NCBI GenBank assembly: GCA_965243335.1
Contig: OZ251545.1
Coordinates: 3,968,001 to 4,032,000 of the forward strand
DNA length: 64,000 nt
Direction: 5' to 3'
Source of the DNA: JAJDXW01 sp965243335
GTDB lineage: Bacteria; Pseudomonadota; Gammaproteobacteria; HK1
The notes under the pieces are model-generated. The model saw nothing but the letters and a program-made list of their open reading frames with translations, was not told where the DNA came from and did not search any database. Numbering within the stretch: the first letter of the stretch is position 1; each line of letters opens with the position of its first letter. Positions 35,653 to 43,557 of this stretch are shown here, one piece after another. Both the position numbers and the translations under genes were made by a program.

Positions 35653-37002
35653 CTACTTCTGGCGGTACCGCGCCCAGGCGTAGTAGCCCTCCCGCTCCAT
35701 GATCGCCCGCGCCTTCTCGGCCGCCGCGTCCATGATCGGCTGGATCGGGTCGTCGGTCGTGATGACCTCGGTGAGCGCCTGCCCGAGCACGTCGATGTTG
35801 AGCTCGTTCCACTCCGGGATGAGCGGGCGCCAGTCCGGGTCGGCGCACGGAAGCTGCTCCAGCACCACCGGGTACTCCGGGAAGCGGTCGGCGAAGTGGG
35901 CGATGGTGGACATCCGCACCGGGTCCCCGCCGAGCTCCACCATCCGCCGGTCGCCCGCCCTGGAGGTGATGTACTGGATGAAGAGGAACGCCGCCTCCTT
36001 GTTCTGGCTGTTGGCGGGGATCCCCACCGCGAAGCCGCCCGTCTCGGAGCCGCAGCGGACCCCGACCGGATGCAGGGCGAACCCGACCTTGCCGTCCACC
36101 TTGGAGAGCTTCGGGTCGCGCGACATCGCGGCGATCTTGAGGGTGTCGATGTACATCGCGGCGTCGCCCTGGAGGAAGGCGGCGGACGCTTCCGAGAACC
36201 CGTAGGAGGGGATGCCGGTCGGGCCGGTGCGGGTGATCTCGCGCATGATCCGCGCCGCCTCGACCCCCGCCGCGTCGTTGAAGACCGGGTTCCACGCGTC
36301 GTCGAAGATCTTGCCGCCGAGGGGGGCGAGATGGAGCAGCCATCCGGCCGTCACCTGGTGGCCGGTCTTGCCCCGCGAGGTGAGGGCGCCGACCCCGGTC
36401 TTCTCCTGGATGACGGGGAGCGCGGCGCGCAGCTCGTCATAGGTCGTCGGCGGGGCCACCCCGGCCTGTTCGAGCAGGTCCTTGCGGTAGGCGAGGATCG
36501 ACGTCTCGGCCCCGAACGGGATGCCGTAGAGGCCGCCGGACTTGCCCGGCATGTACCCCTTCTTGCCGCCCACGACCCCCCCGTTCTGGAGGTAAGCGTC
36601 CGCGACGTCGTCGATGTCGTACCCGGGGTCGACGAGCGCGCCGTTCGTGAACATCTGGCTCAGGGGGGTGAGGAGCCCTTTCGCGACGTACTCGCCCTTC
36701 CACATGACGACCCAGGAGACGACGTCGTACTCGCCCTCCCCCTTCGACATCTCGAGGAGCTGGCGGTCGCGGAGCTTCAGGTACTGGAGGGCGTCGATCT
36801 CGACCTCGATGCCGGTCTCGTCGGTGAACTCCTGGACCAGGGTCTCCGCCTTGCGGAAATGGCTGAGCGCGGGCCAGCTCACCACGATGGTGGAGCCCGC
36901 GTACTTCTCGTAGGGGTTGGCCGCGGCGGGGCCGGCGGCCGCGAGGAGGGTTCCGAGCGCGGCGAGGAGGGCCGCTCCCGCCGCCAGGGTCCGTGTCTTC
37001 AT
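35653..37002 (-). CDS. Extracellular solute-binding protein, family 1 (sugar type), 449 aa
   Basis: Periplasmic binding protein with a Sec signal (MKTRTLAAGAALLAALGTLL, cleaved after AAAN-like residues). It has the family 1 body: GSTIVVSWPALSHFRKAETL, YDVVSWVVMWKGEYVAKGLL, GGLYGIPFGAETSILAYRKD. The ATG at 37002 directly precedes the signal; an upstream in-frame ATG would add 19 non-signal residues. It leads the sugar-type operon. The solute is unknown (sugar, polyol or glycerol-phosphate-like). Confidence 0.92.
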   Translation of the reverse strand: MKTRTLAAGAALLAALGTLLAAAGPAAANPYEKYAGSTIVVSWPALSHFRKAETLVQEFTDETGIEVEIDALQYLKLRDRQLLEMSKGEGEYDVVSWVVMWKGEYVAKGLLTPLSQMFTNGALVDPGYDIDDVADAYLQNGGVVGGKKGYMPGKSGGLYGIPFGAETSILAYRKDLLEQAGVAPPTTYDELRAALPVIQEKTGVGALTSRGKTGHQVTAGWLLHLAPLGGKIFDDAWNPVFNDAAGVEAARIMREITRTGPTGIPSYGFSEASAAFLQGDAAMYIDTLKIAAMSRDPKLSKVDGKVGFALHPVGVRCGSETGGFAVGIPANSQNKEAAFLFIQYITSRAGDRRMVELGGDPVRMSTIAHFADRFPEYPVVLEQLPCADPDWRPLIPEWNELNIDVLGQALTEVITTDDPIQPIMDAAAEKARAIMEREGYYAWARYRQK

Positions 37003-37261
37003 TTCGCGCACTCCTTCCTGTCTGCCTGATGGTCGATGCGTGCCGTTTACGGCCCGCATGGTAGCCCCCGCCCGGCCGGGGCGCCAGCGCAGCGCCGCGC
37101 CGGCATCGGCTGGCGCGCGGGCGCCGTTGCCACCGTCCGGCGCGGCGGGAGCATTTCATGCTGCGGAACCCGATCGCCGCCGGCGGAACGAGTCGGAGCG
37201 GCGGAGGGTTCGGGGAACGGCGCGTCCTGCGGACGCCTCTCCTGGAAACGCGCATGTCCCT

Positions 37262-37348
37262 CCCGGGAACGCGGGCGTCTCGCCCGCATCGACACCTAAC
37301 CATGCATGGCCTTGCCCTTCGCGTGCGGGCGGGACGCCCGCGTTTCCA
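37262..37348. repeat. REP family A inverted repeat
   Basis: Left arm 37262-37288 (GGGAACGCGGGCGTCTCGCC core) and right arm 37324-37348 are reverse complements with a 35-nt spacer. Same family as 6963-7043. Confidence 0.75.
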
Positions 37349-37501
37349 AAATGAGGTCCACATCGAACCAGTGCACGGCGCACCGGATCCGGGTCGGATG
37401 CCTGTAGGCGACACCGCTCCGTCGCCGAACCGTCTGTTCGTGATCGCCGCCCGGACTGGTTCGCTGCGGAATCGACGGCGGGTTCCGTGCAGCAACTTTC
37501 G

Positions 37502-37531
37502 ACCCTGTTATGAGTCTGCACGTAACAGGGT
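37502..37531. promoter_or_regulatory. Palindrome upstream of the sigma-like gene
   Basis: ACCCTGTTA and its exact complement TAACAGGGT are separated by 12 bases, a size suited to an operator or a small hairpin. It lies about 220 bases before the sigma-like gene. The preceding GCAACTTTC also precedes the left end of the MITE-like element at 32594, so it may instead be part of a repeat. Confidence 0.35.
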
Positions 37532-37749
37532 GAGGTCACGCGCTCTGAAACGAGGTCTCATCATGGGCACGGGTCACGTTCGAGCAGACTTCGGGGTCGG
37601 CCACCGGGTTCCCGTCCGTGTACCTACCCCGATCCGGCGTCTCCCTCATCTCTCTGTACGCGCGTCGCAAGTCCCTGTCGAGGGGGTTCCCGTCGTCACC
37701 GCCGTGTCCTTGGCCTTGAGACGACCCGAACCGGCTCCCGTCTGAGGTC

Positions 37750-38433
37750 GTGGTTGCTGCCGGGACGGCGTCCGTGAACGACTTACAGCAACTGTGGGAT
37801 ATCTGGGCTGACCGAACCGTCGACGGCCTTCGTCAGCGCCTCGTCAGACACATCCGTCGCAGATTCCCTTCCTTCTCGGGCGCCACGGACTTCGCCGACG
37901 ACGTCGGCGCCGAAGCCTTCGACTCCGCAGTCTCGGTGCTCTCCAGCGGCCGTCGGATCCGGTCTCCCGACGCCTGGTTCTACAAGGCCGTCCGGCGCAT
38001 CGGCGGCCGTCGTCTCCGTGACGCCGAAGCCCTCCGTGAGCGTGGTCACGACCTCGTCTCTGCCCTGTGTCCGAGTCCGTCGGACGACACCGCCGTCGCC
38101 GAACGGGACGCCCACCGTACGGAACTGGTCGACCGCACCCTGACCCACGCGACTGGTCTGCTCCCCAAGGTCGGCACCGGACAGGTGAGGGAGGTCGTGG
38201 AACTGTTCCTCGAGGCCGTGCGGGCTGACCTCCCTGACTATCCCCCGTCGGCTATCGCCGACACCCTGGGTGTCTCCGAGCCGCAGGCGAGGACCCTGCT
38301 ACACAGGGGTCTCACCCGTCTGCGCCGTGAGGCTGAGCGGGAGGGGCTGGCCCTACCGGACGGCTTCGACCCCAAACCACACGAACCCTATGGCTATGGA
38401 CGCCCGTTCGACTTGGAGGAGGAGGGGCAATGA
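37750..38433 (+). CDS. Sigma-70-like (ECF-type) factor or sigma-like DNA-binding protein, 227 aa
   Basis: Region 2-like helices are visible: LVRHIRRRFPSFSGATDFAD and SPDAWFYKAVRRIGGRRLRD. A region 4-like helix-turn-helix follows: YPPSAIADTLGVSEPQARTL then LHRGLTRLRREAE. The start is a GTG, either at 37750 or at 37774 (VNDLQQLWD). The stop overlaps the ATG of the ParB-like gene (ATGA). It could transcribe the cassette itself or be a sigma-derived structural or DNA-binding part. Arg codons of the CGT type are common here and uncommon in the flanking operons, consistent with transfer. Confidence 0.72.
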   Translation: MVAAGTASVNDLQQLWDIWADRTVDGLRQRLVRHIRRRFPSFSGATDFADDVGAEAFDSAVSVLSSGRRIRSPDAWFYKAVRRIGGRRLRDAEALRERGHDLVSALCPSPSDDTAVAERDAHRTELVDRTLTHATGLLPKVGTGQVREVVELFLEAVRADLPDYPPSAIADTLGVSEPQARTLLHRGLTRLRREAEREGLALPDGFDPKPHEPYGYGRPFDLEEEGQ

Positions 38434-39980
38434 ACGTCGAGACTCAACTGCAGCGGGGTTACGAACTGCTGTTCGAGAAGGTGAGGTCCGTCTCCGAGGA
38501 CTGTACGGAGGACCTCGAGCGCGTCCGTCTCGAAGGAGTACAGGACCCCATGACCCGTGAGGACTCCGAACGCCTCTCGGGCAGGTGCATCAACGAGGCG
38601 TGCCGCGGCGCCCGACGTCGAGGCGACCTCTCGACCGCGGATCGTCTGGAAGCCGCCAAGGAGCAGATCATGCAGGATGTGTTGCAGTCCCGTGAGCGGG
38701 ACGGGTCGTGCGACGGTCAGGGGCCTGGCCCCGTCCGGCAGACGTTGACTCTCCGCAGCCACAAGGGGGTGGAGCCACATCCAGTCCGACCGTCTCCCGT
38801 CTTTCACAACCGTCCCATCCCCGTTAACGAGGGTTTCGTCGACGTACACGAAATCCGTCTCTGGGGCGACAACCAGCGGTTGAATATCCACGTTGCTCAG
38901 TTCAAAAACACGCATGGTCGCAGCCCGACCCCCGACGACCTCGTGCGGATCATGAAGAGTGAAGCCAACCTGCCCGGTCTGAGTGACAGAGACCAGTTCA
39001 AGATCGCCGACTTGGCCCGGAGCATCGCTTCCAGTGGCGTCCGCCAGCCGCCGGTCATCTCCTACGACGGAACCCTGTTGGACGGGAACCGCCGTATCAC
39101 GGCCTCTCTCTACGTGCTCGCCAGTGATGATTTCTCGTCCGAAGAGAAAGCCCGAGCGCGAACCGTCCGCGTGTGGCAGTTGACGGAGCACGCCACGAAG
39201 GACGAACAAGAGGCAGTGGTGGTGTCCCTCAACCTCGAGCCCGACTACAAGGAGGACTGGCCCGAGTACGTGAAGGGGCGGATCCTCTACGGCGAGTGGC
39301 GTGCCGCTTTGGAGACCGAGGAGCGTCCTAGCGTCTCACGCCAGAAGGTATTGAAGCGTGAGTTGGCCGGGCGCTTCGCGATCACGACCGACAGGTTCAA
39401 CCGCTACGTCCAGATGGTGGCGTTGTCGGACGAGTTCGAGGACCACGCGAGGACCAAGCGCGGCAAGGACGCCCACGAGGTACAACACCGTGCGGACGAG
39501 TACTTCCAGTACTTCGACGAACTTGGGAAGGGACGTTCCTCCGGCGGGGTGAGCTGGTCCCTCAACCAGGACGACAACTTCAAAGGACTCGTCTTCGACC
39601 TCCTGTACGACCGGAAGTTCCGTAACTGGAGGGCGATCCGGGACCTGAAGTACGCCTATCAGAACGACGAGGCCATCGAGTTCCTCCGTGAGGCGAACAA
39701 GGTCGACGACCCCGAGCAGGCTCAGGAATTGGTCGACGACGGACTCTCCGCGGGGCGTACGGCCCGTGCGGCGGAGCGCCGCGTGGGGGCCAACAAACGC
39801 ATCGAGATGTTCATCAAGCGGCTGAACGAGGCGCCTGTCAACCTCTTTTCCCCGGGCTCCCCCGGTGCGGTCACCGAGAAGAACCTCCGGGCGCTCTACG
39901 ACGCTCTGAAGCTGGTGGAGGTCCACGTCCCGGAGGGACTCCGTCGGGGTTCCGATTCCGGTGCGGCGCAGTCACGGTAG
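38430..39980 (+). CDS. ParB/Srx-fold protein with DGNRR motif, 516 aa
   Basis: Residues about 190-260 form a ParB-like domain. SIASSGVRQPPVISYDGTLL leads into LDGNRRITASLYVL, with the nucleotide-binding core D218-G-N-R-R222. The following helical region (KVLKRELAGRFAITTDRFNR) resembles the ParB DNA-binding middle, and a long helical C-terminus follows. The N-terminal 130 residues are unrelated. It is coupled to the sigma-like gene upstream, with the SNF2 gene 9 bases downstream. Such ParB/Srx proteins recur in DNA modification and defence clusters rather than in chromosome segregation. Confidence 0.78.
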   Translation: MNVETQLQRGYELLFEKVRSVSEDCTEDLERVRLEGVQDPMTREDSERLSGRCINEACRGARRRGDLSTADRLEAAKEQIMQDVLQSRERDGSCDGQGPGPVRQTLTLRSHKGVEPHPVRPSPVFHNRPIPVNEGFVDVHEIRLWGDNQRLNIHVAQFKNTHGRSPTPDDLVRIMKSEANLPGLSDRDQFKIADLARSIASSGVRQPPVISYDGTLLDGNRRITASLYVLASDDFSSEEKARARTVRVWQLTEHATKDEQEAVVVSLNLEPDYKEDWPEYVKGRILYGEWRAALETEERPSVSRQKVLKRELAGRFAITTDRFNRYVQMVALSDEFEDHARTKRGKDAHEVQHRADEYFQYFDELGKGRSSGGVSWSLNQDDNFKGLVFDLLYDRKFRNWRAIRDLKYAYQNDEAIEFLREANKVDDPEQAQELVDDGLSAGRTARAAERRVGANKRIEMFIKRLNEAPVNLFSPGSPGAVTEKNLRALYDALKLVEVHVPEGLRRGSDSGAAQSR

Positions 39981-39989
39981 CCCGTCACC

Positions 39990-40806
39990 GTGCTCAGCTT
40001 CGACGTCCGCGTCACGGAGGACCTCGACGCTCTCCTGTTGAGGTGTCGCGACGGCGCCGACGAGGTCGACGCCCTGCGCGCCCTCCGCCGCTCGCTCCCC
40101 GATGGGGCCGACGTCCGGAGGTCCGTCACCGGTATCAGGGTCGGTGCGCAGTACGCCCCGTCCCTGCTGTCGCCCGGGGCGGGGGTCGACGTCCGCTGGA
40201 CCGAGTCCGTCTACCGGTACGCGACGAACCGGCGGGTCGCACGTGCGGTGTACCCCGGTCTGCGGGAGTCGCTGAGGGCGCTCCGTGAGGGCGGGGCGGA
40301 GGCCGCCCGCCGGACGGTCGCCGACAGCCCGGGCCTCGACGTCCTCGACGCCCACCAGCTCGTGAACGTCGCCGCCATGACTCTCCCCGACGGCTTCGGT
40401 GTCTGTCTCTTCGACGAGCAGGGCGCCGGCAAGACGGTGAGCCTGATCTTCGCTTACGACCTGCTCGCGGCGCGTGGCGAGGCGGACCAGGTGTTGGTGG
40501 TCGCCCCCAAGAGCATGGTGCCCGAGTGGCCCAAGGACTTCGCCCGGTTCCGGCCGGGCCTCTACCGGGTGACGGTCGTCGCGGGCACGTCCCGGGAGAA
40601 ACGGGCAGCACTGCGTACCGCGTCCGACGTCTACGTGACCAACTTCGAGACCGTGGTCTCCTTGGAGGCCCACTTCGAGGCGCTCCTGCGTCCGCGGGCC
40701 GACCGGAGCGTCCTGGTGGTGGACGAGTCCTTCTTCGTCAAGTCCCCGGACGCGAAGCGAACCCGTGCCCTCCGGCGTCTCAGGGAGTGGTGTGGCCGAC
40801 CCGAAC
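39990..40806 (+). pseudogene. Truncated SNF2-type helicase/ATPase (N-terminal lobe only)
   Basis: About 270 codons match the first half of an SNF2 ATPase. Walker A is DEQGAGKTVSL (142-152), motif Ia is VLVVAPKSMVPEWPKDFARF, and motif II is VLVVDESFFVKSPDAKRTRA (Asp245, Glu246). Homology stops at LRRLREWCGR, just before the expected LTGTP motif. Downstream in frame is only the antisense of a glycosylase gene. The second RecA lobe with motifs IV-VI is absent, so the ATPase should be dead. The open frame continues to about 41240 as a shadow. Confidence 0.75.
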
Positions 40807-41141
40807 TCCGCGTGCAACCGTGCCGCGATCCCGAGCACGTGCCTCGACTTCTGCCCCCCGAGACCCGCCTCACCGATCACTTCCGCCACCCGTGCGGCCT
40901 CCCTCCCGAGCAACGCGTTCCAGTCCGACGCCCACTCCTTGAACCGTGCGAACACCCGTTCGTAGCTCGGCCCCGTGGTCCTCTGCGACAGCAGGATGAA
41001 GAAGAGTTCGTCGACCGGCCCTCCGTAGTTCCCGAGGTCTGGTGTCCCATACCTCTCCTTCAGCTTCCCAACGACCCTCTTCGCGACCTTGGCCTTGTTC
41101 ACGGCGCCCACCAAGTGGGGGGGCATACGCGCTTCCGTCAT
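40795..41141 (-). pseudogene. Truncated HhH-GPD (endonuclease III-like) DNA glycosylase
   Basis: The N-terminal 110 or so residues are plausible: AKRVVGKLKERYGTPDLG, then ELFFILLSQRTTGPSYERVF and GLGGQKSRHVLGIAARLHAE. This is the Nth/MutY fold start. The sequence ends before the helix-hairpin-helix and the catalytic Lys/Asp. It meets the truncated SNF2 gene head-on near 40795-40806. It starts 3 bases after the stop of the cytosine methyltransferase on the same strand. Glycosylases next to Dcm genes suggest repair of deaminated 5-methylcytosine or base-excision restriction. Confidence 0.7.
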
Positions 41142-41144
41142 CCC

Positions 41145-41708
41145 TCAGCGCCGGTTTGCCGTCGTCCCACTCGTCCGTACCTGGCGGTAGTACCCGAGTC
41201 CCTTCAGTCGCGAGGCGACCTTCTGGAACGCCGACCCTGACTCCTCCTCTTCCATCAACGGAGGATGGCCCGGCCCCCGGCGGTTCAGCGGGCGGTGTTC
41301 GACGGCCGCGGAGAGCAGTCCCCGCACGTTCTCCATCAGGAAGAACTCCGGCTGTACCTCTTGGACCGCCTGTATGAACTCGTAGATGAGCAGGCCGGAC
41401 TCGGTCCCGAGGGACTTCCGTTTCCCTGCGGTGCTGAAGCTCTGACACGCCGGCCCGCCCGCCAGGAGAGTGACTTCCCCCACCTCCAAACCAGCGACCT
41501 CGAGTATCTCGCGCGAAGACACCTCCTCGATCCATCGCTGAATGACGGGGACGTCGGGCCGGTTTTTCCGGATCGTCGCCGCGGCGTCGGGGTCGGACTC
41601 GACCGCGACGACGGTCCGGAAACCTGCCCGTTCCAGCCCGAGGTCGAGTCCCATCGCACCCGTGAAGAGAGAGACTACCGTCGGCCCCGCGTCAGTACGC
41701 TTGTTCAA
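41145..41708 (-). CDS. C-terminally truncated cytosine-5 DNA methyltransferase (Dcm family), 187 aa
   Basis: Motif I is VVSLFTGAMGLDLGLERAGF, motif IV has the catalytic Cys in LLAGGPACQSFSTAGKR (P-A-C-Q rather than P-P-C-Q), and motif VI is FFLMENVRGLL. The sequence ends after LKGLGYY with an unrelated tail; motif VIII, the target-recognition domain and motifs IX-X are missing, so it is about half the usual length. The start is a TTG at 41708: an AGGAGG lies 8 bases before it, which decides against the ATG 16 codons upstream. Confidence 0.78.
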   Translation of the reverse strand: MNKRTDAGPTVVSLFTGAMGLDLGLERAGFRTVVAVESDPDAAATIRKNRPDVPVIQRWIEEVSSREILEVAGLEVGEVTLLAGGPACQSFSTAGKRKSLGTESGLLIYEFIQAVQEVQPEFFLMENVRGLLSAAVEHRPLNRRGPGHPPLMEEEESGSAFQKVASRLKGLGYYRQVRTSGTTANRR

Positions 41709-42603
41709 CGTGTGGTCCTCCTTTGGTACGAACCATGTCCCCCGGCGGGTATCCACCCCGCGCCGTCAGGCGCCCCGCTTCTCCTCTCCGGTCAGCCCCT
41801 TCCCCTGATCGAGGCGCCATCGGCGGTGTTGTCCACCTAGAGTTCGATCTTCGCACGGTCTACGTTGACGGCCGGTGTGCCGCGTCCGTGTTCCCGCAGA
41901 TCGGCGGCTCTCTCGTCGAACCGAGTCGTGCCTCTGTCCTGTTCATGCGACCGAATTTCGCTCCAACCCGCCCGCGTGGCGCTCGGGGAACGGTGTCTCG
42001 CGCTCTCCATCCGCCCCGTGGCTCAGGGCTCCTGTCCTCCTCGAACCGCGTCAGCGTGAGCGACACTGGACGCCCCCGGTGGTGCTGCAGGACCCCGGCG
42101 CGCCTGTCCGCCGTCCCCCCGACGAAGGACGGCGTGTCCACGGGTTCCATCCGCTCTTCAAGCTTCGCCGCCGCCAGGGACTCCGTGTGCACGAAGGTCC
42201 CTGTCCGGTGGTGCTCGTCGGCGAACCATGCACCCGTCCACCAGTTGGCTGGGGCCGTCACGACTTCGCCCTTGGACCACACCTTCGAGGGCCTCGCGGA
42301 TCGGGCCTTGCGCCGCTTGCGCGGCTGCTTCGATGACTTCGCGCGTCCAGCAGTCGAGCCCGAAGTCTACGCACCCGCCCGTGACGGTCGCCCAGAAGGT
42401 CAGCAGAGCGGCGAACCACCGTCCTCGGCGGTTGGCGGATGCAGGTTCGGGCGCTGCTTCCCCGCCGCTTCCCTCGCCCCGCGGCCGGACGATCATGCGC
42501 CCGCGAAGCCAGCTCCCCCAGGATCACCCGCATGGCGCGTTCCACGTCTTCGCGCATCGTCCGCGCAGCCCCGAGGTTCACGCAGACGGAGCGAAGGGCT
42601 CCG
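41709..42603. other. Region upstream of the Dcm gene with only weak coding
   Basis: Apart from the uncertain ORF at 41860-42282, frames here are short and switch repeatedly on the minus strand (for example REDVERAMRVILGELASRA near 42500-42560). This suggests a decayed gene that I cannot identify. Confidence 0.35.
41860..42282 (-). CDS. Hypothetical protein or gene fragment, about 140 aa
   Basis: The first 75 residues from a GTG at 42282 have natural composition (NWWTGAWFADEHHRTGTFVH, then EPVDTPSFVGGTADRR) and high GC at third positions. The last 40 look like read-through. The frame is open back to a TAG at 42367-42369 through a Lys/Arg-rich segment. I do not recognise it; it may be the body of a broken gene belonging to the methyltransferase cassette. 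Confidence 0.35.
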   Translation of the reverse strand: MWSKGEVVTAPANWWTGAWFADEHHRTGTFVHTESLAAAKLEERMEPVDTPSFVGGTADRRAGVLQHHRGRPVSLTLTRFEEDRSPEPRGGWRARDTVPRAPRGRVGAKFGRMNRTEARLGSTREPPICGNTDAAHRPST

Positions 42604-43029
42604 TCAGCAACCCGAGCGATCCCCGATGCCCCGGCCTCCCCTGGTCAGCGCGCGAATCGGCCCCGGATAGCGGGCCACGACTTCGTCCGCCGTCAGCAGC
42701 GTGAGCCCTTCGGTCCGGGCCTGTGCGATCAGGATACGGTCGAAGGGGTCCTTGTGGATCGGGGGCAGCAGGTCCACGGCCAGTACGTGGAGACCGGTCA
42801 CGGCCAGCTCCGTATAGCCGTTCTCCAGCAGGCCCCGGCGCAGCAGGTGCGGGTCGACGTCGAAGTCCGCACGTCCGAGTCCGTTCTTGATGACGACCTC
42901 CCAGAGGGACGCAGTGCTGAAGATCAGCTCCGTCCCCGGCTCTTCGATCATCGCGCGCGCGGCGGCCGGCAACCGTTCCGGCGCGCCCGCCGCCCAGAGC
43001 AGGATATGGGTGTCGAGGAGGAGGCTCAC
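42604..43029 (-). CDS. vapC: VapC-type PIN-domain toxin, 141 aa
   Basis: PIN ribonuclease: SLLLDTHILLWAAGAPERLP (Asp6), STASLWEVVIKNGLG (Glu44), KDPFDRILIAQA (Asp98) and LTADEVVARY (Asp116). The D-T-H-I-L-L-W start is characteristic of the Phd/PIN pairs. The GTG start overlaps the stop of the antitoxin gene (GTGA). The last 15 residues are Gly/Arg-rich beyond the domain. Confidence 0.9.
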   Translation of the reverse strand: MSLLLDTHILLWAAGAPERLPAAARAMIEEPGTELIFSTASLWEVVIKNGLGRADFDVDPHLLRRGLLENGYTELAVTGLHVLAVDLLPPIHKDPFDRILIAQARTEGLTLLTADEVVARYPGPIRALTRGGRGIGDRSGC

Positions 43030-43271
43030 CCGGCGCCTTCGAACAAGGACTCGACCTCGTCGGACCCCATGCGGTCGAAGTCTTCGGGTACGGAGATCCT
43101 GCCGGCCAGGAATCCGAGCCGCCGCATCGCTCCGGCCTCCGGGGCTTCCACGGCGACGACCTTGACCACCGGCTTCCCCGCACGCGCGATGATGAACGGC
43201 TCCCCCTCGGCGGCGGCCTTGACGAGACGCGAAAGATGCGTCTTCGCTTCGTGCATGTTGACGGTGCGCAT
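43026..43271 (-). CDS. Phd/YefM-type antitoxin, 81 aa
   Basis: Typical Phd_YefM DNA-binding N-terminus, MRTVNMHEAKTHLSRLVKAA, then GEPFIIARAGKPVVKVVAVE, and a C-terminal toxin-binding part (VPEDFDRMGSDEVESLFEGA). I use the ATG at 43271; the frame extends 19 codons upstream without conservation. It should repress its own promoter together with VapC. Confidence 0.9.
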   Translation of the reverse strand: MRTVNMHEAKTHLSRLVKAAAEGEPFIIARAGKPVVKVVAVEAPEAGAMRRLGFLAGRISVPEDFDRMGSDEVESLFEGAG

Positions 43272-43363
43272 GACGGCATTCCCCGGACTTGGTCCGGACA
43301 ACTTAGTTTGCATGGGATCGTCGGTCAAGCCCGCCTGACTCGAGAGGCGGTGCGTTGTGGAGG

Positions 43364-43533
43364 TTTTCGCTAAGCGCGCCTCTCGCAGGCGCTCCTGGGA
43401 ACGCTTGTGTCTCGCCCACCTTCGTCATTCCCGCGAAAGCGGGAATCCATGTGTCCTGGGAACGCGGGTGTCCCGCCCGCACAGACGCGAAGCGCCCGGG
43501 AAAAATGCGGGCGAGACACAAGCGTTCCCAGGA
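43364..43533. repeat. Composite REP cluster (families C, B and A)
   Basis: In order: family C (GCGCGCCTCTCGCAGGCGC at 43374-43392), a left arm of A, family B (ATTCCCGCGAAAGCGGGAAT, near 43427-43446), a second left arm of A (43454-43481), and the inverted right arm (43505-43533). It shares long stretches with 26577-26760. Confidence 0.8.
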
Positions 43534-43557
43534 TCCGCCGTTCCCAGGGGCGCCGGG

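Larger units (their letters stand above)
37003..37749. other. Intergenic boundary between the sugar operon and the foreign cassette
   Basis: No gene is supported. The stretch contains a REP family A pair at 37262-37348 and a palindrome at 37502-37531. Composition and Arg codon style change to the right of about 37550, which I take as the left edge of an acquired segment. Confidence 0.5.

Noticed and set aside
38430..39980. ParB-like protein as a plasmid or chromosome partitioning gene
   Set aside because: There is no ParA neighbour and no parS-like site seen; the DGNRR variant and context fit modification/defence clusters better.
39990..41240. Full 416-codon SNF2 frame taken as an intact protein
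   Set aside because: After about residue 270 it is the antisense of the glycosylase gene; helicase motifs IV-VI are missing.
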